DNA of 64,000 nucleotides. Source: an uncultured Collinsella sp. (lineage in GTDB: Bacteria > Actinomycetota > Coriobacteriia > Coriobacteriales > Coriobacteriaceae). The DNA is taken from contig CABQJJ010000003.1 of assembly GCA_902464485.1 (NCBI GenBank), positions 44,283-108,282 of the forward strand, written 5' to 3'. Positions 51,592-59,213 of this stretch are shown here, piece after piece. A model generated the notes under the pieces. That model was given only the letters and a program-made list of their open reading frames with translations, made no database searches and was not told where the DNA came from. Every line of letters starts with the position of its first letter. Positions within the stretch are counted from its first letter, which is position 1. The position numbers and the translations under genes were made by a program.

Positions 51592-52039
51592 CAAGCTGCC
51601 CCTTACCATGTCTACAACCCTGCCTTCTGTGTCGTATGCAAGCCACGGAACCGCGGCTATCGGGTTGTTCCCACCAGCTGACCTGGTATTTGACCCCACA
51701 CTTGCGCACCGGGGCGTTTGCTCGGGAAGCCGTAGCCACCTTCACGACTGACCCGCTCGCCCGCGAGGCGGTATTGCCCCAAATAAAGTAGAACGGACGG
51801 TGCGGCTTACATCTAGGACGCGCCATGATCGCGCCGCGCGCACGCGGTCGCTTACGTGGATCCCTTTGACCGCGTCTGTCTTGGACTTGGATGGGCATTT
51901 CGTCCACCCGCAACCACAGCCTGGCAGGAACGTAGCGCATTATAACTAAGTTCAAGCTAAAGCTTAAGGTTAGGGGCGCCATTCGCACCGCGAGCACAGA
52001 TTTTGCAGGTCGGAGCGAACCATTCGTGCCCCCATGAAG
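51592..52039. other. Long upstream region without a recognisable gene
   Basis: Open frames here have no ribosome site or recognisable product. It presumably includes the promoter of the lipoprotein gene. Short inverted sequences such as CGCGCGCACGCG occur near 51835. Confidence 0.5.
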
Positions 52040-52068
52040 CCCGGAGCTCCCCTACGGGGAGCTCCGGG
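52040..52068. terminator. Perfect 13-bp GC-rich hairpin
   Basis: CCCGGAGCTCCCC pairs with 52056-52068 around a 3-nt loop; there is no clear T-run. It lies just outside the MITE-like element. Confidence 0.5.
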
Positions 52069-52088
52069 GCACCCGTCTCAGGGTGTCG

Positions 52089-52305
52089 TGTGCAAAAAAC
52101 GGCAAATATGAGTAATATTACCAATTTAGTAGCAGCGTTTTTCCGCCCCACGGGCCCTTTTTGAGTTCCGCACAGCCTGCTTGACGTCAAGATATTCCAC
52201 ATTCCTTTATTATCTCTTCAATGAATCCAGATTTTCGGCCCAAGTTTCTTTGTTTTTGCTGCCACTAATCTAGTAACAGTACTCATATTTGCCGTTTTTT
52301 GCACA
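52089..52305. mobile_element. MITE-like element with 48-bp terminal inverted repeats
   Basis: Left end 52089-52136 and right end 52258-52305 are inverted copies. The outer 26 bases (TGTGCAAAAAACGGCAAATA and the following six) are identical, and the inner 22 are mostly conserved (TTAGTAGCAGC against TTAGTGGCAGC). About 120 bp of AT-richer sequence without an ORF lies between. Size and symmetry fit a non-autonomous transposable element. No target duplication could be confirmed. Confidence 0.65.
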
Positions 52306-52340
52306 GGACATATAAACAGACCCCCTATAAAGCCATAGTT

Positions 52341-53450
52341 TTACGCCGGCTTGAGCCCAAAGCACGCTCGGAGCGTATTCAGCAGAGCATCTTGCCTCTT
52401 TCGACGAGCCTCTACGCGATTCTGATATCGCTTACCTATGCGTTGGTAAATGCGCCATGCGAGCGCTTCCATCGCTTCCATGTCGCAGAGCATTTCGTTG
52501 TTGACCGTCGCGACCTCGATTCCCATAGTAATCAAGCCCGTATTGCGTTTTTCATCATGGATACGTCCCCTCCGGGAGGAATGGCCCAGCTCACCGTTGT
52601 ATTCCAGGTCAAACCGGGCTGCTTCCTGATACGCATCGCAAACTGCATGCGGCATCCCCGAGATTGCCTGCGCGCGGTCATCGAACTCGATCTTGTAGTC
52701 GGTCTTAAAGGGACCGCAGGCAAATCCACCATAGGAAAACGGAAGCGAAAACAGAGCGAGCATGATGCACTCCATGGGCGAGCGCAGGTTTTCTGACAGG
52801 TAGGGACACAGGCGCAGCAGCTGTTTGGCCACATTCCCCTTGCATGCCGCAAGATAACCTGCCAGGCGATCGGGCGTCAGCACCGGCTCGACTTCAAAAT
52901 AGCCCACGTCTGCCGGTTGGTCCTTGTCCTTTGCAAGTCTATTCGCAACAGGCGAGGTGTAGGGAGGCAGATACTTCCCGCGATCGCTCAGTGAAATCTT
53001 AGAACACAGTTCCTGGGCCAGGGCAAACGCCTGGATACAGCCGACCTCGCGGGCGACGGCAACACAAAGGGCCTCGGGAGATAGGCTGTACACCCCCGGT
53101 TCCACCTCTAGAATCGAGCCGGCAGGCAACTCGGAACGCACGGACCAGCCCACGCCAGGCATGCGGCGACGCTGCGCCGCAGATCCCACCAGCAAGCGCA
53201 GATCTTCTTGCGCCTCACCGCTTTTGGCTCCAATTCGCACCAAATCGAAAAGATAGATATCCTCGGCCGAAGGCGATGACGTACACAGTACGCGGCGCTC
53301 CTCCTCGGGCTCAAGATCCTTCCAGCCGATGTAGCCCATCTGCCGGCGCTCGGCTCGAATCATACGCAACGCCGAGGCGCCCGCAAGGATCACGGAAGCC
53401 GCTAACTGCTCTTTTGTCGGTTTGTTGCCCTGACCGATTGTTACCGCCAT
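52341..53450 (-). CDS. Unknown protein with DUF559/Vsr-like nuclease-fold C-terminus
   Basis: 369 residues from MAVTIGQGNKPTKEQL, ATG after AGGGGTG. The first 130 residues are rich in Arg and Glu with no clear fold. The part near 280-320 (FDLEYNGELGH, then HDEKRNTGLITMGIEVATV) follows the DUF559 pattern EYDGE...RD..R...L...G. This resembles a PD-(D/E)xK nuclease, but Asp is replaced by Asn in YNGE, so activity is uncertain. It starts 11 bp after the comF stop and is probably co-transcribed with it. Other possibilities are an AbiEi-like regulator or a DNA-binding protein. Confidence 0.6.
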   Translation of the reverse strand: MAVTIGQGNKPTKEQLAASVILAGASALRMIRAERRQMGYIGWKDLEPEEERRVLCTSSPSAEDIYLFDLVRIGAKSGEAQEDLRLLVGSAAQRRRMPGVGWSVRSELPAGSILEVEPGVYSLSPEALCVAVAREVGCIQAFALAQELCSKISLSDRGKYLPPYTSPVANRLAKDKDQPADVGYFEVEPVLTPDRLAGYLAACKGNVAKQLLRLCPYLSENLRSPMECIMLALFSLPFSYGGFACGPFKTDYKIEFDDRAQAISGMPHAVCDAYQEAARFDLEYNGELGHSSRRGRIHDEKRNTGLITMGIEVATVNNEMLCDMEAMEALAWRIYQRIGKRYQNRVEARRKRQDALLNTLRACFGLKPA

Positions 53451-53461
53451 ATGAATCACCC

Positions 53462-54268
53462 CTACCAAACGCGTGCGATAGCGAGGCCATCGACTGCCGC
53501 GGCGCCGGCACGCTTGAGCTCCGCCGAAGCCGCAGCCATAGTCGCACCCGTGGTAATGACATCGTCGATGAGCAGTAGGCGGCGGCCGCGCACATCCTCG
53601 ACCGTCTCGTACATGCCCCGGGCATGCTCCCGACGCTCATCGCGACCGAGCTCACGCTGGTCGCCATGGCCATATTTGACTAGGGCATCGAGCGGCGGCA
53701 AACCCGAAAGCTCGCAAAACGAGCACGCGATGGCTTCCATGTGATCGAATCCACGCCGCCGAAACGCTGCCGCAGTCGCGGGCACAAACACCACCGCATC
53801 GGCATTGGACAACAGGCCGTCAAAGCGACGAGGCGCCACGGTCTGAGCATGCAGGGCGGCATCAAACAAAAACTCGGCAAGGTACGAGGCCAAACGACGC
53901 TCGCCCATATCTTTATATGCTCTGATAATGCGTGGCAGAGGGTGTTTGTAGACTGCGCACGCCAGGCAGCGATCAAGAGATTCTGCCATCGCGGAAGAAG
54001 TGCCCTCAACCGAGCATTCGGTGCAGAGCAAGTCGCCAAACGGAGCGCCGCACCTCATGCAGCTATGGCGAGGATCGATAAGCGTGAGCTCTGCCAAGCA
54101 GTCTTGGCAGATGAGCGCTCCGGCGCGCTCACATCCGGCGCATCGCGTGGGCGACAGTACCTCGAGCACCTCGTATGCCACGCGCTCGGCAAACGGTAGC
54201 GATTCATCCGCAAACGGCAGGGGCACGAGACCCCACATACAACGCAACGCGTTCAAATAGCTCTTCAT
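53462..54268 (-). CDS. comF: ComF-family phosphoribosyltransferase-like protein
   Basis: 268 residues from MKSYLNALRCMWGL. There are two zinc-type Cys pairs near 45-90 (CAGCERAGALICQDC and CMRCGAPFGDLLCTEC). The PRPP-binding motif LLLIDDVITTGATM is near 235. ComF proteins act in the cytosol during natural transformation, linked to handling of imported single-stranded DNA. The start is supported by GGGAGGG, which lies inside a hairpin (54272-54306). An unknown nuclease-fold gene follows. Confidence 0.9.
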   Translation of the reverse strand: MKSYLNALRCMWGLVPLPFADESLPFAERVAYEVLEVLSPTRCAGCERAGALICQDCLAELTLIDPRHSCMRCGAPFGDLLCTECSVEGTSSAMAESLDRCLACAVYKHPLPRIIRAYKDMGERRLASYLAEFLFDAALHAQTVAPRRFDGLLSNADAVVFVPATAAAFRRRGFDHMEAIACSFCELSGLPPLDALVKYGHGDQRELGRDERREHARGMYETVEDVRGRRLLLIDDVITTGATMAAASAELKRAGAAAVDGLAIARVW

Positions 54269-54271
54269 GAC

Positions 54272-54306
54272 ACAACCCTCCCTGCGCATGGACGAGGGAG
54301 GGTTGT
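54272..54306 (-). promoter_or_regulatory. Hairpin that contains the comF ribosome site
   Basis: ACAACCCTCCCT pairs perfectly with AGGGAGGGTTGT. On the minus strand the second arm holds the AGGGAGGG Shine-Dalgarno sequence four bases before the ATG, so the stem would hide it. No T-run follows, so it is not a classical terminator. Confidence 0.55.
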
Positions 54307-54369
54307 CGATTCAGAGCCATGATACCCAAAAGCATTGGGGACTAGGCGGCTTACATCCGCTTACGAGCG

Positions 54370-56064
54370 CTATTCGCCGGCGGACGGTTGCGGCGCGGAC
54401 GAATTAGGAGTCGAGCCCTCGCCACCGTCCTGACGCGGCTTGCGGGAACGACGACGGCGACGGCGCTTCTGGCCCTGCTCGGCAGAACTCTCACCACCGC
54501 GACCCTCACGCGGGTCGCGCTCGTCGCGAGAGACACCGCGCGAAGCCTTGGCTGCGGCTCCTCCACCGTCACCGGGACGACGGCGCGTGACCTTGACCTC
54601 GCCGTCCGAGACCTGGTCAGCCACAGAGGGAACCGAGGGCTTCTGTTGCGTGCCCGAAGAATGGCGGCGACGCGAGCGCGGCGCACGCTCCTCATCGCCA
54701 CGGGATCTACCGCCCTTGTCGGCAGGCGCGTCGGAGGCTGAGGCGCCCTTGGGAGCGACACCGGCCTCGCGAGCGGCTGCGGCGCGGAAGGCGTCCTCGC
54801 GCTCCTCGCTCGACAGATGACGGCGACGACGGCGCGTGGGGTTCATGCCACCGCCGCGGCTTTGCTGCTGGGGCTGCTGAACCTCGCGCTCGCGAGAGGC
54901 ATTCTTACCCGGAGCTGCGACCTCGCCTGCATCGCCCGAGCCAGCGCGTTTGCGGCGGCGACGGCCACCGGCGGCCTCCTCGGCCTCGGGTGCCTCGACC
55001 TTGCCGCGCCCCTTGCCACGACCGCGGCCTTCGCCCTGGCCGGCGCGAGCATCGGAATCGGCATCGCGCCGGCGACGCTTGGGCATCGACGTGCCGGCGA
55101 GACGGTCGGCACTCGACAGGCCGTCACCCACGTCGACACCGTTCTCGCGGTCGAGTTCCATGAGCGCCAGACGCATCTCGGGCGAATCGATGCGCTCGAG
55201 CACGTCACGCGTCACGCAGTCGGGGCGGCAGCTGCAACCCTGCTCGGCGGCCTTCTTTTTGCAACCCTCCGTGCAGGTCATGTCGGCCAGGTTGACCTTA
55301 AAGACCTTGCCGTTCTCCAGGCGCAGCACCAGCTGCTCACGCGGCGTATCGTACTCCTGAATGCGCGCCTTGCCCAGCGGCGTATCGATGAGCGTCTTCT
55401 TTTTGGGCGCGCGGCTCTTAAAGTCCTTGTACGCCTCGAACTCATAGCGTAGACAGCACATCAGGCGGCCGCACACGCCGCTGATCTTGGACGAGTTGAG
55501 CGGCAGATCCTGTTCTTTTGCCATACGAATCGAGACAGGCTCAAACTGTCCGCCAAAGCGCGTGCAGCAGAGCTCCTGACCGCACTGGGCATAGCCGCCC
55601 ACCAGGCGGGTCTCGTCGCGCACGCCGATCTGACGCATGTCGACGCGAATATGCAGCGTCGAGGACAGGTCCTTGACAAGTTGACGAAAATCGACGCGCT
55701 CCTCGGCCGCAAAGTAGAACACGGCCTTCTCGCCACCAAACAGGTACTCGACGCCGACCGGCTTCATCTCGAGGTCGAGCTCTTTGACCAGGCGACGAAA
55801 ATCGACCATCGCCTCGTCGCCCTGGATGGCCAGGTCGTCGGCAAGCTGCAGGTCGATGTCGGTCGCCACGCGCAGCACGGGCTTGAGCGGCTGGCCGATC
55901 TCGTCCAGCGACACCTCGAAGGGATCGGCCGTGACCAGGCCAATCTCGGTTCCGCGCTCGGTGGAACAAATAGCATAATCGGCCTCGAGGATGTCCAGGC
56001 CCTGCGGGTCGAACCACAGGTCGCGCGAGGCGTAGGTAAACTTAACGGGTACGACTAACGGCAT
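54370..56064 (-). CDS. ricT: PSP1-domain protein RicT/YaaT-like with long Arg-rich tail
   Basis: 564 residues, ATG after AGGAAGG. Residues 1-275 are the PSP1/YaaT core: VKFTYASRDLWFDP, GGYAQCGQELCCTRFGGQF, SGVCGRLMCCLRYE, and Cys-rich MTCTEGCKKKAAEQGCSC. In Bacillus RicT is part of the RicAFT complex affecting RNA maturation and competence. Residues 330-564 are a disordered, basic tail with repeated RRRRR-type clusters, Gly and Ser, not found in the ~275-residue standard protein. It overlaps holB by 10 bp; the tmk-holB-ricT order is a common Gram-positive arrangement. Confidence 0.87.
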   Translation of the reverse strand: MPLVVPVKFTYASRDLWFDPQGLDILEADYAICSTERGTEIGLVTADPFEVSLDEIGQPLKPVLRVATDIDLQLADDLAIQGDEAMVDFRRLVKELDLEMKPVGVEYLFGGEKAVFYFAAEERVDFRQLVKDLSSTLHIRVDMRQIGVRDETRLVGGYAQCGQELCCTRFGGQFEPVSIRMAKEQDLPLNSSKISGVCGRLMCCLRYEFEAYKDFKSRAPKKKTLIDTPLGKARIQEYDTPREQLVLRLENGKVFKVNLADMTCTEGCKKKAAEQGCSCRPDCVTRDVLERIDSPEMRLALMELDRENGVDVGDGLSSADRLAGTSMPKRRRRDADSDARAGQGEGRGRGKGRGKVEAPEAEEAAGGRRRRKRAGSGDAGEVAAPGKNASREREVQQPQQQSRGGGMNPTRRRRRHLSSEEREDAFRAAAAREAGVAPKGASASDAPADKGGRSRGDEERAPRSRRRHSSGTQQKPSVPSVADQVSDGEVKVTRRRPGDGGGAAAKASRGVSRDERDPREGRGGESSAEQGQKRRRRRRSRKPRQDGGEGSTPNSSAPQPSAGE

Positions 56065-57182
56065 TTCAGTGCCTTCCTGATATCGAACAGCATGACCTCG
56101 ATGGCCAGCTGGGGAGTAACGTTTCTGGCGATGTTGCGCTCGGCGGCGACGACCGCCTCGAGGGCCCGCGCGGCACCCGCAACATTCGTCGCGGCGGCAA
56201 GCCGCCCGATCGTGTCGCGCACGTCTTCGTTCACCACGTCGGCCGCCTCGTCCTGAAGCGTCAGCAGCACATCGCGCATGAGTGTCCGCGCGCTCGCCAG
56301 CGCTTCCATGATACCCGAACGCTCGCGCGCGTTGAGCTCGCGCTTGTTGCGGTCCTCAAGCTGCTTCAATGCTCCACGCGACAGGTAGTCGGCATTTTGC
56401 TCGAGCACCTTTTCCTGCGTGGACTTGACCTCGGCCAACGGCGCCTTGACGGCGACGATGAGTGACTTGGCGCGGCTGAGCACGTCGGCCTCGTCGGCGG
56501 CAATGAGTGAGTCGATGGCACGGACCATCTGACGGCGTGCGTCCTGACGCTCGGCGCTCTTAAGGAACTCGATGCCGCGCGTGGGACTCCCCGCCACGGC
56601 GACGGCCATGCGGCAGCGTGCGAGATCCTGACCCGTCGCGCGGCTCACGGCCTGTGCGGCCACGGCGGGCGACACCAGCCGAAACGGCACACACTGACAA
56701 CGGCTCACGATGGTGGGGAGCATCACGTCTGCAGAGGTGCCCAGCAGAATAAACATAACGCCCTCGGGCGGCTCCTCGAGCGTCTTGAGCAGCGCGTTGG
56801 CGGTGTTGGCGCGCAGCTGCTCGGCACGGTCGATGATGTAGACCTTGGCCTTAGCGCGAATAGGGGCCAGGGGCACGTCGTCGAGCAGCTCGCGGGTCTG
56901 GGCAATGAGGTAGCCCGTGGCGCTCTCGGGCGTGTAATAGTGCACGTCGGGATGCGTGTGCCGCGCAACGCGCACACAGCTGTCGCATGCGCCGCAGCCG
57001 TCCTGCTCACACAGGAAGGCCTGGGCGAGCGCCCATGCGGCATCGAGCTTGCCGGCGCCGGGAGCGCCCAAAAACAGATAGGCGTGCGATGCGCGGCCGC
57101 TAGCGACGGCGTTGGTCAAAAAATCGCGCACGCGCTGTTGGGTGTCGAGCTTGGCCAGCAGGCTTGCCTGGGCGGGGGCCAT
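56055..57182 (-). CDS. holB: DNA polymerase III subunit delta-prime
   Basis: 375 residues from MAPAQASLLAKLDTQQRV, ATG two bases past the tmk stop and preceded by CAGGAGG. AAA+ clamp-loader fold: AYLFLGAPGAGKLDAAWALA with a modified P-loop, zinc-type Cys in CEQDGCGACDSC, VYIIDRAEQL and NALLKTLEEPPEG. It loads the sliding clamp as part of the replisome. The P-loop has Lys-Leu instead of Lys-Ser/Thr, as expected for the non-hydrolysing delta-prime subunit. Confidence 0.92.
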   Translation of the reverse strand: MAPAQASLLAKLDTQQRVRDFLTNAVASGRASHAYLFLGAPGAGKLDAAWALAQAFLCEQDGCGACDSCVRVARHTHPDVHYYTPESATGYLIAQTRELLDDVPLAPIRAKAKVYIIDRAEQLRANTANALLKTLEEPPEGVMFILLGTSADVMLPTIVSRCQCVPFRLVSPAVAAQAVSRATGQDLARCRMAVAVAGSPTRGIEFLKSAERQDARRQMVRAIDSLIAADEADVLSRAKSLIVAVKAPLAEVKSTQEKVLEQNADYLSRGALKQLEDRNKRELNARERSGIMEALASARTLMRDVLLTLQDEAADVVNEDVRDTIGRLAAATNVAGAARALEAVVAAERNIARNVTPQLAIEVMLFDIRKALKCR

Positions 57183-57183
57183 G

Positions 57184-57867
57184 TTACTCAGCCTCCTGGG
57201 CAAGCGCAGCGACGACAGTTTCCTGCGGAATGTCGAGGCCGTACGCGCGAACCTGCTCGACCGTCTTCGCAAAGACGTCCTCGACGGTCGTAGTGGCGTC
57301 GATGAGCTTTACGCGAGCTGGCTCCTCGGCGGCAATGGCGCAGAACCCCTGGTAGACGCGCTCCTGGAACGCCATGCCTTTTGCCTCCATGCGATCTGCC
57401 GCGCCACGGGCTGCCATGCGCAGCGCCGCCTGCTCAGGCGTGATGTGGAAGACGAGCGTAAGCGACGGATGCGTTCCCGCGACGGCCAGGTTGTTGGCAT
57501 CGCGCACCATCTGGCGATCGAGGCCGTCGGCAAACGCCTGATAGCAGGTCGTGGAATCGTAGAAGCGGTCGCACAGGACCACCTTGCCGGCCGCGAGGGC
57601 GGGAGCTATGACCTCGTGCACCAACTGGGCGCGCGCAGCCTCGTAGAGCAGCAGTTCGCAGGTGTCGCCCATCGCTGTATTGGCGGGATCGAGCAGCAGG
57701 GCGCGAATCTTTTCGCTGATGGCGGTGCCACCCGGCTCGCGCAGGGTCACAACCTGGTAGCCAGCGAGCTCGAGCGCACGGGCAAGCAGGCGCGCCTGCG
57801 TGGACTTGCCGGCACCGTCGACGCCCTCGAGCGTGATAAAGCTATGTTGAGCGGACTCAAAAGCCAT
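57184..57867 (-). CDS. tmk: Thymidylate kinase
   Basis: 227 residues, ATG after GAAGGGG. P-loop ITLEGVDGAGKSTQA at 12-26, TLREPGGTAISEKIR near 42, LCDRFYDSTTCYQ near 97 and a LID with RMAARGAADRME near 150. It phosphorylates dTMP to dTDP. First of the tmk-holB-ricT run. Confidence 0.95.
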   Translation of the reverse strand: MAFESAQHSFITLEGVDGAGKSTQARLLARALELAGYQVVTLREPGGTAISEKIRALLLDPANTAMGDTCELLLYEAARAQLVHEVIAPALAAGKVVLCDRFYDSTTCYQAFADGLDRQMVRDANNLAVAGTHPSLTLVFHITPEQAALRMAARGAADRMEAKGMAFQERVYQGFCAIAAEEPARVKLIDATTTVEDVFAKTVEQVRAYGLDIPQETVVAALAQEAE

Positions 57868-57954
57868 GGGCGCAGCCCCTTCCTACAAGCGCGTAAATGC
57901 GAATTGGCAACTCCGTCATGATACCCCAGGGGCAGGCGCACCCCAAATCGGACC

Positions 57955-58038
57955 CAGTCATTGGGGACGTTCTTAAATGACTAGGTGACAGTTAGGGACG
58001 TTCCCAAAGTGCCGGCCGAAAAGGAACGTCCCTAACTG
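57955..58038. repeat. Composite GGGGAC palindromes upstream of tmk
   Basis: A half unit AGTCATTGGGGACGTTCTT (57956-57974) is followed by a complete palindrome with perfect 16-bp arms CAGTTAGGGACGTTCC (57989-58004) and complement (58023-58038). It lies between divergent tmk and the zinc-ribbon gene. Confidence 0.7.
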
Positions 58039-58102
58039 CCGGCTTTTTAGAGCGGTGGGTATAATCGTCGTATTGCATTGAAATGTGGCGAAAGGAATGG
58101 CA

Positions 58103-59092
58103 ATGTCTCGGTATTGCGCCTCGTGCGGCAAGCTTCTTGCAGATGATGCCAAGTTCTGCACCTCGTGCGGTGCACCCGTTGAGCAGACAGCCGCGAGCAA
58201 TGGCCAGCCTGCGTTTGAGCAGACCGGCCCCCTCGATACGTCGCAAACCAAACCGGACGACCGCCTCGCCTATCGTCCCGACCCCGCCGCCAACCCCGCA
58301 GGGGTCGAAACGACGCAGCGCATGCCCGTCGCGGGTACCCCGCCCCAACAGCAACCAGCGTCTGCGTACGCGCCTGATTCACCACAGGCCCCCGCCGCCA
58401 AAAAGAGCGGCACCAAGCTGCTTATCGCCGTTATCGTTGTGCTGGTGGCAATCATCATCGCCTTGGTCATTTTCTTTGTGATCAAGCCTTTCGACAACGC
58501 TGCCACGCAGACGACCGCCGAGGTTACCAAGCTGCACCACGATGTTGACGCCGATGACCTCAAGCCTCTCGGCGACCCCAATAGCCTTTACGACGATGAC
58601 GGTGATGACGAGGAGGACGAGGCTGGCAGCGAGGCAACCCTCTCCGAGCAGAACCTCTACCGCCGCCTGAGCGAATACTACGACCTGCTCGAGGATCTCG
58701 ACAGCCAGGTCCGTGGCTGCGCACAGAACTTCAACGGCAGCTATCTGGAAGAGGATCGAACCACCCGTCAAAATCTCGCCGACGTCGCCGAGCGCACGGA
58801 GGACACCATCGAGCAGTATTACGACATCGTCGAGGACCTGGACGTCCCGACGAGCTCCAAGAACTACAGCTCCTGGAAGGACATCATCGCCCTGTACGAC
58901 GACCTGGATCACCGCATTGACGCAATCTGTGATGCCTGGGAGATCAGCCTAAAATACGCCAAGCCTGCGGACCACAAGAATGAGATCGTGGCGCCGCTGG
59001 CACGCGACAACGAGCCGGAGACCAGCAACAACAAGTACCGTCTGGACTTTGAGGACCGCTATCCCGGCGCCAAGCCCGTCGAAGTGAACTAG
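58103..59092 (+). CDS. Zinc-ribbon membrane protein of unknown function
   Basis: 329 residues from MSRYCASCGKLLADDAKFCTSCG, ATG after AAAGGA. Residues 4-27 form a double-CxxC zinc ribbon. A Pro/Gln-rich segment follows, then one membrane helix near 103-127 (LLIAVIVVLVAIIIALVIFFV). The outer part begins with an acidic DDDGDDEEDE run and continues as a helical, acidic domain of about 150 residues. The zinc ribbon is cytoplasmic by topology. Proteins of this build are common in Gram-positives, but no role can be read. Confidence 0.75.
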   Translation: MSRYCASCGKLLADDAKFCTSCGAPVEQTAASNGQPAFEQTGPLDTSQTKPDDRLAYRPDPAANPAGVETTQRMPVAGTPPQQQPASAYAPDSPQAPAAKKSGTKLLIAVIVVLVAIIIALVIFFVIKPFDNAATQTTAEVTKLHHDVDADDLKPLGDPNSLYDDDGDDEEDEAGSEATLSEQNLYRRLSEYYDLLEDLDSQVRGCAQNFNGSYLEEDRTTRQNLADVAERTEDTIEQYYDIVEDLDVPTSSKNYSSWKDIIALYDDLDHRIDAICDAWEISLKYAKPADHKNEIVAPLARDNEPETSNNKYRLDFEDRYPGAKPVEVN

Positions 59093-59101
59093 TCGCATGC
59101 G

Positions 59102-59143
59102 ACGTTCTTAAACGACTAGTCATTAAAGAACGTTCCCAATGAC
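59102..59143. repeat. Degenerate GGGGAC-type palindrome
   Basis: ACGTTCTT and AAGAACGT arms around AAACGACTAGTCATT, ending CCCAATGACTA. Same family as 20284-20366. Confidence 0.6.
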
Positions 59144-59150
59144 TAACCAA

Positions 59151-59186
59151 AAAACGAGCGAGGATCATAGGACCCTCGCTCGTTTT
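59151..59186. terminator. Bidirectional terminator between convergent genes
   Basis: AAAACGAGCGAGG pairs with CCTCGCTCGTTTT; there are T-runs on both strands. It serves the zinc-ribbon gene and topA. Confidence 0.88.
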
Positions 59187-59213
59187 GTTTTGGGTAATGT
59201 TTCGACTGCACCG

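Noticed and set aside
51518..51997. Minus-strand ORF upstream of the binding lipoprotein
   Set aside because: No ribosome site, composition unlike a real protein, and it overlaps the start of the lipoprotein in another frame.
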